Source of the DNA: Arenibacter arenosicollis
Lineage (GTDB): Bacteria; Bacteroidota; Bacteroidia; Flavobacteriales; Flavobacteriaceae
Direction: 5' to 3'
DNA length: 64,000 bases
Assembly: GCF_014397245.1 (NCBI RefSeq)
Contig: NZ_JACLHY010000007.1
Location: forward strand, 142,293 to 206,292
Shown: piece by piece, positions 9,607-18,515 of the stretch
Layout of the letters: every line of letters starts with the position of its first letter
Numbering within the stretch: the stretch's first letter is position 1
Made by a program: the position numbers and the translations under genes
The notes under the pieces: model-generated
The model's input: only the letters and a program-made list of their open reading frames with translations
Databases searched by the model: none
Told to the model about the DNA's origin: nothing

Positions 9607-10137
9607 ACCGCCTGTTTCTTCCTTAAAAGAATTCTCACCCTAAGTTAACCGTTTTATTTTTAATACTTTAGGTGGAGGGAGGTTTATTACTTCTCCCTTT
9701 TTTTAAAGGAATTTGCACTAATTTTTGTTATGATGGAGGTACCTCTAATTACCTTATTCGAAAAAAATTAAGGGTATAAAACGACCAAGATGGTATAAAA
9801 CAAAATTATTGTTCCAAAGAAGGTACCTGATGGTTTCAACATAATAGTTGCCACTCAAATGGTAAATAGTCCGGTTTAAGGGGCCTATAATATCTAAGTT
9901 TTGAAAGCAGTTATAAAGGACTCCACTTATTTCTAAATAAAGGTTTAAATTTATTATTCCCAAGTTTCCGTTTTGGGAATGAATAGTATATAAATGAATA
10001 TTGTGTTTTGAAAATAAAATATAGGAACAAAGTAGGCATTGCCCCCATACAAGGCTAGTGCCTAACCTTAAATTGGTTTACATAATTGTTGACATAAATA
10101 GGACCCTTCGTTGGTCCGCACTTAAATTATTCAGAAA
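9607..10137. other. intergenic region, no gene seen
   Basis: About 530 AT-rich bases between divergently transcribed genes; it should hold both promoters. No clear TAnnTTTG element, hairpin or coding pattern was found. The 69-codon minus-strand frame at 9754-9963 has no coding character. Confidence 0.5.
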
Positions 10138-10953
10138 ATGGCAGATTTCGAGTTATTTGAACCTAAGAATTGGTTAGAACTCCAAGAGTATTTATTCAAT
10201 GAAAAAGACAATAAGATCGATAGATTTCGCTCTCCGTATGCCTATAGAGGAGTATATAATGCCCAATTTGGTTTAGAAACCAGTCTGCAGAGATTGGGAA
10301 GAATACCTTCTAAAGTGGAAGGTACAATGATTAGAAACTTTAAGAAGTACTCGCCCATAAACACCTTGATAGATGATTATAACAACCTTTGGAACTGGAT
10401 CTCCTTGGGGCAACACCATGGGCTGCCCACAAGACTAATTGACTGGACCCACTCACCAAATGTTGCATTACATTTTTTAACGGAGGACATGAGTACCTAT
10501 AATGTGGACGGAGCCATCTGGATGGTAAACTATGTAGCACTAAGGGAGCACCTGCCGGATGAGCTCAAAACACCTATTTTAAGCAAGGATATTTTCTATT
10601 TTAGCTCCATGGAACTGAAACAAACGATTGGCAATTCCTTAGAGGAACTATATGATTTTTCAAGTAGGAACACAAACACCATGGTGTTTTTTGAGCCACC
10701 TTCCCTTGATGATCGCATAATAAACCAATTTGCACTTTTTTCATTTATGTTAGATCCGGATTCCAGTCCATTGGAGTGGCTTAAAAACCATCCTAAATAT
10801 TTAAAAAAGGTCATTATCCCGTCAGGATTAAAGTGGGAAATAAGGGATAAGCTCGATCAGGCAAATATTACTGAAAGGATCATATATCCTGGTTTAGAGG
10901 GAATTTCCAAATGGCTGAAAAGATGGTATAGCGATAAGAACAATATCAAGTAA
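10138..10953 (+). CDS. FRG-domain protein
   Basis: 271 aa, cytosolic. It carries the FRG signature: AYRGVYN near residue 37, the SLQRLGR turn near 50, and the core QHHGLPTRLIDWTHSPNVAL near residues 97-116. FRG domains (named for the Phe/Arg-Gly motif) occur in phage-, defence- and toxin-related proteins, but their biochemistry is unclear. It is a single-domain protein with no obvious antitoxin partner. About 60 nt separate it from the cell-wall genes downstream, which may or may not be co-transcribed. Confidence 0.9.
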   Translation: MADFELFEPKNWLELQEYLFNEKDNKIDRFRSPYAYRGVYNAQFGLETSLQRLGRIPSKVEGTMIRNFKKYSPINTLIDDYNNLWNWISLGQHHGLPTRLIDWTHSPNVALHFLTEDMSTYNVDGAIWMVNYVALREHLPDELKTPILSKDIFYFSSMELKQTIGNSLEELYDFSSRNTNTMVFFEPPSLDDRIINQFALFSFMLDPDSSPLEWLKNHPKYLKKVIIPSGLKWEIRDKLDQANITERIIYPGLEGISKWLKRWYSDKNNIK

Positions 10954-11014
10954 TTTTCTAATTACCTGATACCAAACCCTCTATTTTGTGGGTTTATTAA
11001 TCTAAAAAGCTGGT

Positions 11015-11476
11015 GTGAATAATTTGGTAGGTAAATTGGGTTTAAATCGTCGGCAACTAACACTATGGTTAGTTCTGCCTGGCATCCTTTTTTCCTTGGC
11101 TACCTGCAAGGAAAAAGTTGTGGATGATGGGTATATCTGGAAAAAGCTAAGGGTAACGGCCACCGCATATAATTCCTTTCCTTCCCAAACCTCCAAAATC
11201 CACCCAGGTATTACAGCTTGGGGTGATTCGCTGAAGCCGGGCATGAAAATAATTGCCGTTTCCAAAGACTTGATACCCTTGGGATTGGATTATAATACCC
11301 AGGTCAAAATAGAAGGCGATACCAGTATTTATCTGGTAAAGGATAGGATGCATTCCAAATGGAAAAATCGCATCGATATCTACATGGGCGAGGATAAGGA
11401 AAAGGCCTTAAATTGGGGAAGAAAAAAAATAACCATCCACTATAGGGTTAAAAGGGACTCCCTAGAATTGAAATGA
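11015..11476 (+). CDS. 3D-domain protein (MltA/YabE-type 3D fold)
   Basis: 153 aa with an N-terminal membrane anchor (LWLVLPGILFSLATC; the Cys is a possible lipobox). A 3D domain follows: VTATAYNS, ITAWGDSLKPGMKIIAVSKD, LGLDYNTQVKI and VKDRMHSKWKNRIDIYMG, with the Asp residues that give the fold its name. Proteins with this domain act on peptidoglycan glycan strands. The start is GTG at 11015, as no ATG lies in the right place. The stop overlaps an in-frame ATG of the amidase frame (ATGA), and amidase and M14 genes follow, suggesting a wall-remodelling operon. Confidence 0.85.
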   Translation: MNNLVGKLGLNRRQLTLWLVLPGILFSLATCKEKVVDDGYIWKKLRVTATAYNSFPSQTSKIHPGITAWGDSLKPGMKIIAVSKDLIPLGLDYNTQVKIEGDTSIYLVKDRMHSKWKNRIDIYMGEDKEKALNWGRKKITIHYRVKRDSLELK

Positions 11477-11517
11477 TATTGTATCTTTATTCCTTTAGTT
11501 TATATTCGAAAAAAATA

Positions 11518-12177
11518 ATGAAGATCAGTATCCTTTTGTGTACCCTATTACTTGCCCTTTCCTGTTCTGTGAACCGGGAAATTGTAGACAAACCCATCAT
11601 TTTTGACCAAGAGCGCAAAAATCTCACCTTGGAATATTTATCCGACCATTACGGTTTGGTTCAAGAAGAACCTTCCATAGAACCTAAAATGATAGTATTG
11701 CATTGGACGGTAATTCCAACTTTGGAAAAATCGTATCAGGCATTTGAATTACCTACTTTACCAGATTGGAGACCAGAGATAAGCGCGGCCAGTGGGTTAA
11801 ATGTATCTTCCCAATTTCTGGTTGATCAAGATGGAACAATTTACAGGCTAATGCCCGAAACCACTATGGCCAGACACGTAATTGGCTTAAATCATTGTGC
11901 CATTGGCATTGAAAACGTTGGAGGTACAGGGGATACGAAACTTACCCGGGCACAATTAAGATCTAATAAATGGTTAGTGAAATATTTAAAAGCCAAATAC
12001 GATATCGATTATCTTATTGGCCACTATGAGTATACCCTTTTTGAGGGCAGCAACCTATGGTTGGAAAAAGACCCTGGCTATAGAACCGTAAAGACCGACC
12101 CCGGTGAAAAATTTCTAAAAAGAGTAAAAAGAGCCTCCAAAAAACTTAATTTTAAATCAACTCCAGCAGCAAAATAA
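11518..12177 (+). CDS. N-acetylmuramoyl-L-alanine amidase (Amidase_2), lipoprotein
   Basis: 219 aa from the ATG at 11518. The frame also opens at 11473, overlapping the previous stop, but starting at 11518 gives a clean lipoprotein signal (MKISILLCTLLLALSC). The Amidase_2 fold shows first zinc ligand VLHWT, NVSSQFLVDQDGTIYRL, ARHVIGLNHCAIGIENVG with the second His, and GHYEY ... KTDPGEKF at the end. The family cleaves the MurNAc-L-Ala bond of peptidoglycan; as a lipoprotein it would act in the periplasm. It sits between a 3D-domain gene and an M14 peptidase gene, which starts 4 nt after its stop. Confidence 0.9.
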   Translation: MKISILLCTLLLALSCSVNREIVDKPIIFDQERKNLTLEYLSDHYGLVQEEPSIEPKMIVLHWTVIPTLEKSYQAFELPTLPDWRPEISAASGLNVSSQFLVDQDGTIYRLMPETTMARHVIGLNHCAIGIENVGGTGDTKLTRAQLRSNKWLVKYLKAKYDIDYLIGHYEYTLFEGSNLWLEKDPGYRTVKTDPGEKFLKRVKRASKKLNFKSTPAAK

Positions 12178-12181
12178 TAAT

Positions 12182-13651
12182 ATGGTCCATAATAAATATA
12201 CCTTAATCCTTTGTTTTTTAATTGTGTTTTCAAGCTTCGGTCAGGAGAAGGATTTTACCTCCAGTTTATATGCTAGCTATGGGAAATACAAGGAGCCTTC
12301 CTTAGATAAAAGAAGGATAAAACATGTAGATATACAACCCCTCATAAACACCCTTTCCAACAACCCTAAATTTAAGGTAGCGGTTGTGGGTAAATCCATT
12401 GAAGGGAGAAACCTTTCCTTGATTAGCATTGGAACAGGCCCGACCGATGTTTTTCTGTGGTCGCAAATGCACGGGGACGAACCCACAGCCACCCAGGCGA
12501 TATTTGATATTTTAAACTTTTTAACCAGTACCGATTTCAAGAGCGAAAAGGAGAACATTCTAAAAAATCTAAAGTTGCATTTTTTACCAATGCTCAATCC
12601 GGATGGCGCTGAAATCTATCAGAGGAGAAATACCTTGGGCATAGATATCAATAGGGACGCACTATCGTTGCAATCGCCCGAGGGAAGAACCTTAAAAAGA
12701 GTTAGGGATAGTTTAAATGCCGATTTTGGATTCAATTTACATGACCAAAGCACGTACTACAACGCAGAAAGAACAAACAAGCCTGCCACCATCTCCTATT
12801 TGGCCCCAGCCTTCAATTATGAAAAAGACATCAATGAAGTCCGTGCCAATGCTATGAAGGTCATTGTCTATATGAATAAAATTATTCAAAAATATGCGCC
12901 AGGCCAAGTTGGTCGTTATAACGACGATTTTGAACCAAGAGCCTTTGGAGACAATATTCAGAAGTGGGGTACAAGTGCCATTCTAATTGAATCCGGGGGG
13001 TACCATAATGATCCTGAAAAACAGGAAATAAGAAAACTTAATTATGTTTCCATATTATCGGCAATTTATAGTATTGCAAAAGGCAACTACAAGAGCATAC
13101 CACTTGCCGACTATGAAAAAATTCCTGAAAATGATCGTAAACTGTTCGATCTAAAACTCAATAACCTAACCTATAATTTGTTGGGCAAAAATTATATGTT
13201 GGATGTGGGCATACACCAACTGGAAGTGGATGATGCAATGCACCAAAATTATTACAACAGCAGTAGGGTTGTGGATCAGGGAGATCTTTCCACCTTTTAT
13301 GGATATGAAACTTTGGAAGGAAAAGGTCTTTCAATGACTGGCGGAAAGGTTTACCCCAAAACCTTAGCGTCCATAAAAGAGGTTGAACAGTTAAAGGTTA
13401 TGGATTTATTGCGTTCCGGTTTCACCTATGTCAGGGTGGAGAATATTCCAAAGGATAAGAATTTTATAGAGCTTCCCATCAACGTCATAGGTAAGAACTA
13501 CAAGGTACCTGAATTTAAGATGCGGGTAGGTATCAATCCTAACTTTTTATTGGAACAACAGGGCAAGCCCCGTTATGCCATTGTCAATGGATTTCTTATC
13601 GATCTAAAATCTGGGGAAGGAAATTTTAAAAATGCCTTAATTTTAAGATAA
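12182..13651 (+). CDS. M14-family zinc carboxypeptidase, secreted
   Basis: 489 aa. Signal peptide to about residue 20 (LIVFSSFGQ). The zinc site is HGDE (His and Glu ligands) in LWSQMHGDEPTATQAIFD, with the third ligand His in FNLHDQ. The substrate-binding region is LNPDGAEIYQRRNTLGIDIN followed by RD, and the likely catalytic Glu is in ILIESGGYHNDPEKQEIRK. M14 enzymes of this type remove C-terminal residues from peptides or wall cross-links. The C-terminal ~180 residues are an extra beta-rich domain. The gene follows the amidase by 4 nt, so translation is probably coupled and the substrate may be a muropeptide. Confidence 0.9.
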   Translation: MVHNKYTLILCFLIVFSSFGQEKDFTSSLYASYGKYKEPSLDKRRIKHVDIQPLINTLSNNPKFKVAVVGKSIEGRNLSLISIGTGPTDVFLWSQMHGDEPTATQAIFDILNFLTSTDFKSEKENILKNLKLHFLPMLNPDGAEIYQRRNTLGIDINRDALSLQSPEGRTLKRVRDSLNADFGFNLHDQSTYYNAERTNKPATISYLAPAFNYEKDINEVRANAMKVIVYMNKIIQKYAPGQVGRYNDDFEPRAFGDNIQKWGTSAILIESGGYHNDPEKQEIRKLNYVSILSAIYSIAKGNYKSIPLADYEKIPENDRKLFDLKLNNLTYNLLGKNYMLDVGIHQLEVDDAMHQNYYNSSRVVDQGDLSTFYGYETLEGKGLSMTGGKVYPKTLASIKEVEQLKVMDLLRSGFTYVRVENIPKDKNFIELPINVIGKNYKVPEFKMRVGINPNFLLEQQGKPRYAIVNGFLIDLKSGEGNFKNALILR

Positions 13652-13653
13652 TT

Positions 13654-13821
13654 CTAATACCCGAAAGAGATACGCATACTGTCTCCATATTTAAGTATCC
13701 AGTAAAGCATTATAAATAGAATGGTGACGATAGAAATGAATATGGTAATGGCCACACCCTTAAACCAATTGGATAGTTCACTGATAGCGCTATACTGAAA
13801 AATGTCGTTGATTACAACCAT
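13654..13821 (-). CDS. Small membrane protein (55 aa), unknown
   Basis: 55-codon ORF starting MVVINDIFQYSAISELSNWF and ending SMRISFGY. Residues ~22-44 form one confident transmembrane helix rich in Ile, Val and Phe, followed by WILKYGD. The stop is 2 nt from the convergent M14 stop. Codon choice is ordinary and the ATG is preceded by an A-rich stretch. I do not recognise it; single-helix proteins like this are often subunits or regulators of membrane complexes. Real by composition and position, but homologues would need to be checked. Confidence 0.6.
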   Translation of the reverse strand: MVVINDIFQYSAISELSNWFKGVAITIFISIVTILFIMLYWILKYGDSMRISFGY

Positions 13822-14172
13822 GATTTTTAATTTTTAAATGATACAAAATTTAGTTTTTAGTACGCATTATGAACATAGGTTTGTTGGGGTTGTTATTAAT
13901 AAAACAACTATCGCGCCAAAAACCCTACTTTCGGCTCGTTTGCAAATTCTATTAAGACCATTGATTTTGTAAAAAGTTGGCCATGTGTCCGGCCTTTTCG
14001 GGGAAGAGTTTATCTATAGGTTAACTTAACCACATCCAGCCATTAAAACACGAGAAATTATATAGTTTTGTTTAAATTGGGCTGTTCTAGGTAATTTCTT
14101 CAAAAACAGGAATAGTTACAAAGTTTCAATAAGGGTAAAATTTAATATCAATAATAATAAATATCAATATCC
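13822..14172. other. intergenic region, divergent promoters expected
   Basis: About 350 bases between the small membrane protein (minus) and the phosphatase (plus). A TTTTG near 14075 could be part of a -33 box. Nothing else was recognised. Confidence 0.45.
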
Positions 14173-15987
14173 ATGTCTAGGAAAAATGGTTTTTTGTTAG
14201 TTCTTTTTTTACTGTCCGTTCATTTAATAATAGGACAGGAAACACATCAATTCAAAGTACATTCCCACAACGATTATTTACAGAATATGCCATTCTGGGA
14301 TGCCTATGCCCATGGGGCCAACTCCATCGAGGTAGATGTTTTTTTAAAAAATGATACCCTGTTTGCTACCCATGACGAAAAGGATATAATTAATAACCAT
14401 ACTATAGAAAGCCTGTATTTAGATCCAATTGAACGGGTTCTGGAATTACAATTGGGAAAAATACAGGAACTACAATTGTTGATAGACATAAAATCCGAAA
14501 CCTATACAACCTTGAACAAGATAGTCTCCGTTCTGGAGAAATATCCCACTATCATCAACAACTCCAATATTACGATGGTAATATCCGGGAATAGACCCAA
14601 GCCCGAAGAGTACAAAAATTATCCACAGTTTATAATGTTCGACTATCAAAGTTTGGACGATATTCCCACGGCTGATGCTTGGGAAAAAGTAGCATTGATA
14701 AGCCTTCCCTTTCATAAATTTTCCAGATGGAATGGCAAGGGTAGGTTAACCGCCGAAGACCTGCAAAAAGTAAAGACAACTATAGACAAAGCGCATAGTT
14801 TTCAAAAGCCCTTCCGCTTTTGGGCCACTCCTGACTCCAAAACAGCATGGAAAGCCTTCCATGATTTAGGAGTGGAATATATAAATACGGATATGCCGGA
14901 CAAATCATCGGGGTATTTACAAACTTTAGGGAGCCGGGTATATTATAACAAGGCCAAATCTGACGTATATACACCAACATACAAGTCCGATCAGACAGAA
15001 AAGCGCATCAAAAATGTTATACTGCTTATTGGGGATGGTAACGGACTAACCCAAATTTCTTCATCGGTTTTGGCCAATGGGGGAAAACTAACCTTAACAC
15101 AATTAAAAAGTATAGGCTTTATTAAAACACAATCCGCTGACGATTTTACAACGGATTCCGCTGCAGCGGGAACAGCGCTGGCTACTGGGACGAAAACTTA
15201 CAATAGATCCATAGGTATGGCGACCAATAGCCAACCCTTGATGAATATAACCGAATTATTGGATCAACATCAGTTTATAAGTGGTTGTATAACTACCGAT
15301 AAAATAGTAGGTGCCACTCCAAGTTCTTTCTATGCCCATCAAAAGGATAGGGATGACACCGAGGAAATTGCCGAAGATCTATTAAAGAGTAAGCTATCCC
15401 TTTTCATTGGGGGAGGGGGGTCTATTTTTAACAAGGATCAATTAGAGGAGAGGGGTTTTTCAATTTTAAAGAATGTAGCAGAAATAGGAGGTAGCAAGAA
15501 AGATAAGATTGGATTGTTTTTCGCTGAAAACGAAGTTCCCAGCTTTTTGAAAGGTAGAGGAAATATACTGGCAGAAGCCACTAAAAATGGACTTCAATTC
15601 TTAAACGCCAAAAACAAGCCATTCTTTTTAATGGTAGAAGCCGCCCAAATAGATTCGTACGGACATAAGAATGAGGTTGCCGGTATAGTAACCGAAGGAA
15701 TAGATTTTGACGTTGCCATAACCGAGGCCATTAAATTCGCCGATAAAACTGGAAACACCTTGGTAGTTATTACGGCAGATCATGAAACATCCGGATTTAC
15801 AATGCCACAGGGAAATATGGAAAAGAAAATGATCGAGGGCGATTTTACCACTGATGACCATACTGCGACCATGGTACCAATTTTTGCCTACGGACCCCAT
15901 TCACAGGATTTCCAGGGGGTCTATGAAAACAGTGAAGTTTTTCATAAGATTCTCAATTTACTGAATGTAAAAAAATTGAAGAAATAA
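14173..15987 (+). CDS. Fused GDPD/PI-PLC-like phosphodiesterase and alkaline phosphatase
   Basis: 604 aa, secreted (signal peptide to ~22, LIIGQ). Residues ~27-255 are a GDPD/PI-PLC-like TIM barrel: KVHSHNDYLQ, NSIEVDVF (ExD metal ligands), FATHDE and LLIDIK. Residues ~275-600 are a PhoA-type phosphatase: LLIGDGNGLTQ (metal Asp), TTDSAAAGTALATGTKT with the nucleophile Ser, VEAAQIDSYGHKNE, VVITADHETSGF and DDHTATMVP. Both active sites look complete. The first domain could cut a phosphodiester and the second free the phosphate, so one protein could release phosphate from glycerophosphodiesters. No Pho box was identified. Confidence 0.93.
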   Translation: MSRKNGFLLVLFLLSVHLIIGQETHQFKVHSHNDYLQNMPFWDAYAHGANSIEVDVFLKNDTLFATHDEKDIINNHTIESLYLDPIERVLELQLGKIQELQLLIDIKSETYTTLNKIVSVLEKYPTIINNSNITMVISGNRPKPEEYKNYPQFIMFDYQSLDDIPTADAWEKVALISLPFHKFSRWNGKGRLTAEDLQKVKTTIDKAHSFQKPFRFWATPDSKTAWKAFHDLGVEYINTDMPDKSSGYLQTLGSRVYYNKAKSDVYTPTYKSDQTEKRIKNVILLIGDGNGLTQISSSVLANGGKLTLTQLKSIGFIKTQSADDFTTDSAAAGTALATGTKTYNRSIGMATNSQPLMNITELLDQHQFISGCITTDKIVGATPSSFYAHQKDRDDTEEIAEDLLKSKLSLFIGGGGSIFNKDQLEERGFSILKNVAEIGGSKKDKIGLFFAENEVPSFLKGRGNILAEATKNGLQFLNAKNKPFFLMVEAAQIDSYGHKNEVAGIVTEGIDFDVAITEAIKFADKTGNTLVVITADHETSGFTMPQGNMEKKMIEGDFTTDDHTATMVPIFAYGPHSQDFQGVYENSEVFHKILNLLNVKKLKK

Positions 15988-16024
15988 TAAATTCTGGTTG
16001 CCCAAATTCATTGGAACAACATGG

Positions 16025-16064
16025 ACAAAAAAACCCCCGATGCCAGGCATCGGGGGTTTCTTGT
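16025..16064. terminator. bidirectional terminator between convergent genes
   Basis: A near-perfect palindrome, AAACCCCCGATGCC / GGCATCGGGGGTTT around one base, flanked by A- and T-runs. It serves the phosphatase (+) and the OmpA-like gene (-). Confidence 0.9.
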
Positions 16065-16088
16065 GCTAAAACTTAATTATACTTTATC

Positions 16089-16916
16089 TTATAAGGATTC
16101 AGCATCCAAAAGGGCAAAAAACTTATCCAAGTTTGGAATAATCACAATTCTGGTGCGTCTGTTTTTGGCCATATTTTCTTTGCTGTCGTTCTCAACCAAT
16201 GGCAAATAGCTACTTCTACCTGCTGCGATTAAATTAGCAGGGTCAACGTTGTACTTATCTTGCAAAATTCTTACAATTGAAGTTGCTCTCTTTACACTAA
16301 GGTCCCAGTTATCCTGAAACATAGCTGTGCTTATAGTCTTAGAATCGGTATGCCCTTCAACCATGACTTCCATGCTAGGCTCGGAGTTGATCACTTCGGC
16401 CAATTTGGCCAAAATATTGTTGGCTTTGCTACTTACCTTGTAACTCCCTGAGTTGAACAATAATTTATCTGAAATATTGATCATGACCACTGTTTTGTTA
16501 ATGTCTACAAGAACGTCATCATCTTCATCGGAAATGGATTTCTTTAAATTATAAGAAATAGCAAGGTTCATGGAGTCTTCCATAGTTTTTGCCTTGGCCA
16601 ATTCACTAGGGTCTATTTTTGCCAAAGTGGCTCTCATTTTTTGTTTTGTGTTGTTGCTCATTACAGCAACATCATCAACAGAACTAAATTGAGAATCGTT
16701 TATTTCTTGTAAAGAATTTATTTTTTCGTTGTATTCTGCAACCCTTGCTTCAATTTTGGAAACTTTGGATTCCAATTCCTCTTTCTCTACTTGGGTTTTT
16801 GTCAACATGCTCTTGGTATTGGACAAATCGCCTTCAAGAGCAACATATTTTTTCTTAGATACACAGGAAGCCAAAACTGCCATTCCCAACAAACCAACTA
16901 ACGTTACTTTTTTCAT
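16089..16916 (-). CDS. OmpA/MotB-family lipoprotein
   Basis: 275 aa. Lipoprotein signal MKKVTLVGLLGMAVLASC, then a coiled coil (~25-75: TKSMLTKTQVEKEELESKVS) and a C-terminal OmpA-like peptidoglycan-binding domain (~150-265): LLFNSGSYKVSSKANNILAK, VEGHTDSK, NWDLSVKRATSIVRIL, IAAGRSSYLPLVEN, KNRRTRIVI. It should tether the outer membrane to peptidoglycan. It stands alone and shares the palindromic terminator with the convergent phosphatase gene. Confidence 0.93.
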   Translation of the reverse strand: MKKVTLVGLLGMAVLASCVSKKKYVALEGDLSNTKSMLTKTQVEKEELESKVSKIEARVAEYNEKINSLQEINDSQFSSVDDVAVMSNNTKQKMRATLAKIDPSELAKAKTMEDSMNLAISYNLKKSISDEDDDVLVDINKTVVMINISDKLLFNSGSYKVSSKANNILAKLAEVINSEPSMEVMVEGHTDSKTISTAMFQDNWDLSVKRATSIVRILQDKYNVDPANLIAAGRSSYLPLVENDSKENMAKNRRTRIVIIPNLDKFFALLDAESL

Positions 16917-17011
16917 TTCTTTTTGATTAAAAAATTTACAAATAGTTTTCTGTAAGGTTATACGGACATATAGCAGAAAAAGACGTTAAGGCTTAAAGAA
17001 ATCTTAATAAA

Positions 17012-17043
17012 AAAAAGGGCATCAAATTAATTTGATGCCCTAA
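17012..17043 (-). terminator. terminator of the VWA gene
   Basis: Perfect palindrome GGGCATCAAATT / AATTTGATGCCC (17017-17040), followed on the minus strand by a run of eight T. Confidence 0.85.
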
Positions 17044-17072
17044 CCTATTGACTAAAAGTAACTTAATGACTG

Positions 17073-18170
17073 TTATTCACAACCTCCTGTAAATCCTTTT
17101 GCGTTAAATTTAGTTTGTACCGCTCCTTGTCTGTTACCTTCCTTAACTTGAATGGCCAGGTTATTTTCACCACTTCCATCACGTTTTGGACTACAGTATT
17201 CAAAAAGGTAAAAGCTATTTGCCTGTTCGGAAACTCTGAATGAAATGTCGTTGAAGGTAGTTTCCAATTGTTCTTTGTTACCAGCAAACACACTGAAAGT
17301 CTTACCTATTTTTCCTAAAACATTAGCATCAATTTCCGCTCCCAGCCCTATACTGAAGAAGGCAATGTTCTTATTGGCATTATCCACTTTTTTCAATGCA
17401 GCGGTTTGTGTGTAGCGCGAAGCCTGATCGGTTCCGTCCGTAAAAATAACCACAGAGGCGGCTCCAATACGGTCATTGGTAGTACTTTCTGCCAACAACT
17501 TTTCAGCCTTGTCGGTAGCTTTAATTACCGCACCATATAAATCGGTTGAAGGATCTTTACTAATATTGGCATTGATTCCCTGAATAGAAGAAACTAAATC
17601 CTGTTTTACATGCGTAAGTTCATTTAACACATGCAATTTATCTTCCCCATCGAACCAATAAATGGCCATTTTAAACGATTCTGTATCTACTGCAGGCATC
17701 ACATTGTTTACAAAGCTAGTGGAAGCATTTTTTAATTCTTCCATACTACTACTCAAAACACTATTACTTAAATCTAGTACCAAAATAGTATTGTTGTTGA
17801 ATATTTGTGAATTTGGAGAGATCCTGGCAAATGATTCGGAAGTAGATATGGTATTAAAACAGGCATCATTTCTACCTTGCTCATAAATTGTAAACTGACT
17901 GGCCTTTAGCCCGGGAACTGGATCTCCTTCCTTATCGGATACCTTAAAAAAGATAGATACTTTGCCCGGCAGGGTGGTAAATTGATCCTGAATGGATAAA
18001 ACCAATTCCCCATCACCTAAATTTAAACAGTCATCCACTGGCTTTCCAAGACCTAGGTCCCCTCCAGTATTTAAACCATATTTTACATCATCATCCGCAT
18101 TTCCGCATGATACAAATAAGGCTATGCCAAAGCATATAGCCGCCATTCTAATATATAATTTCATTTTCAT
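17073..18170 (-). CDS. VWA-domain lipoprotein
   Basis: 365 aa. Signal with lipobox (ICFGIALFVSC), an N-terminal beta-rich segment (~50-120, KVSIFFKVSDKEGDPVPG, like an Ig-type domain), then a von Willebrand factor A domain with MIDAS motif VLDLSNSV (DxSxS-like) and FTDGTDQAS. It probably mediates protein-protein or protein-matrix contact at the outer membrane. The C-terminus is Gly/Cys-rich (GFTGGCE). It is monocistronic between two terminators; the promoter candidate is at 18200-18207. Confidence 0.88.
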   Translation of the reverse strand: MKMKLYIRMAAICFGIALFVSCGNADDDVKYGLNTGGDLGLGKPVDDCLNLGDGELVLSIQDQFTTLPGKVSIFFKVSDKEGDPVPGLKASQFTIYEQGRNDACFNTISTSESFARISPNSQIFNNNTILVLDLSNSVLSSSMEELKNASTSFVNNVMPAVDTESFKMAIYWFDGEDKLHVLNELTHVKQDLVSSIQGINANISKDPSTDLYGAVIKATDKAEKLLAESTTNDRIGAASVVIFTDGTDQASRYTQTAALKKVDNANKNIAFFSIGLGAEIDANVLGKIGKTFSVFAGNKEQLETTFNDISFRVSEQANSFYLFEYCSPKRDGSGENNLAIQVKEGNRQGAVQTKFNAKGFTGGCE

Positions 18171-18199
18171 AATTTTTAACGTTCAACAAGCAGAACGCT

Positions 18200-18207
18200 C
18201 AAAACTA
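18200..18207 (-). promoter_or_regulatory. candidate -7 element for the VWA gene
   Basis: On the minus strand this reads TAGTTTTG, fitting TAnnTTTG, 30 nt before the ATG. No clear -33 box. Confidence 0.35.
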
Positions 18208-18515
18208 TTTAAAATTATATTAAAGTTTAAATTGAGTGTTAATATTTGTTAAATACTTTATTCACATTTTTTCCGCAGTCCATATTAGTAATCAATCATT
18301 GAAAATACTTGACCCTATTAAAATTATTCGAATTTGATAAATGATCTGTATTACATCTGATTATTAGGTAATTATACTACTATTTATCAACTGAACTGTT
18401 TGGACAGTTAAAACACTTTAATATAAAAGTGCCTAAAACTTTGCTGCTGCAGGGTGCCGAACACTAAATTTTTGTATTTTACATAAACCTTCAGTAGATA
18501 AAGCTTGGACTTGAT
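18208..18515. other. intergenic region before the isomerase
   Basis: About 310 AT-rich bases between divergent genes. A TAAATTTTTG at about 18463 is a near-miss to the -7 consensus. No gene seen. Confidence 0.4.

Noticed and set aside
9754..9963. 69-codon minus-strand frame in the 9.6-10.1 kb gap
   Set aside because: AT-rich chance frame with no coding character.
11473..11517. Longer N-terminus for the amidase (ATG at 11473 overlapping the previous stop)
   Set aside because: The ATG at 11518 gives a standard lipoprotein signal; the extra residues are not signal-like.
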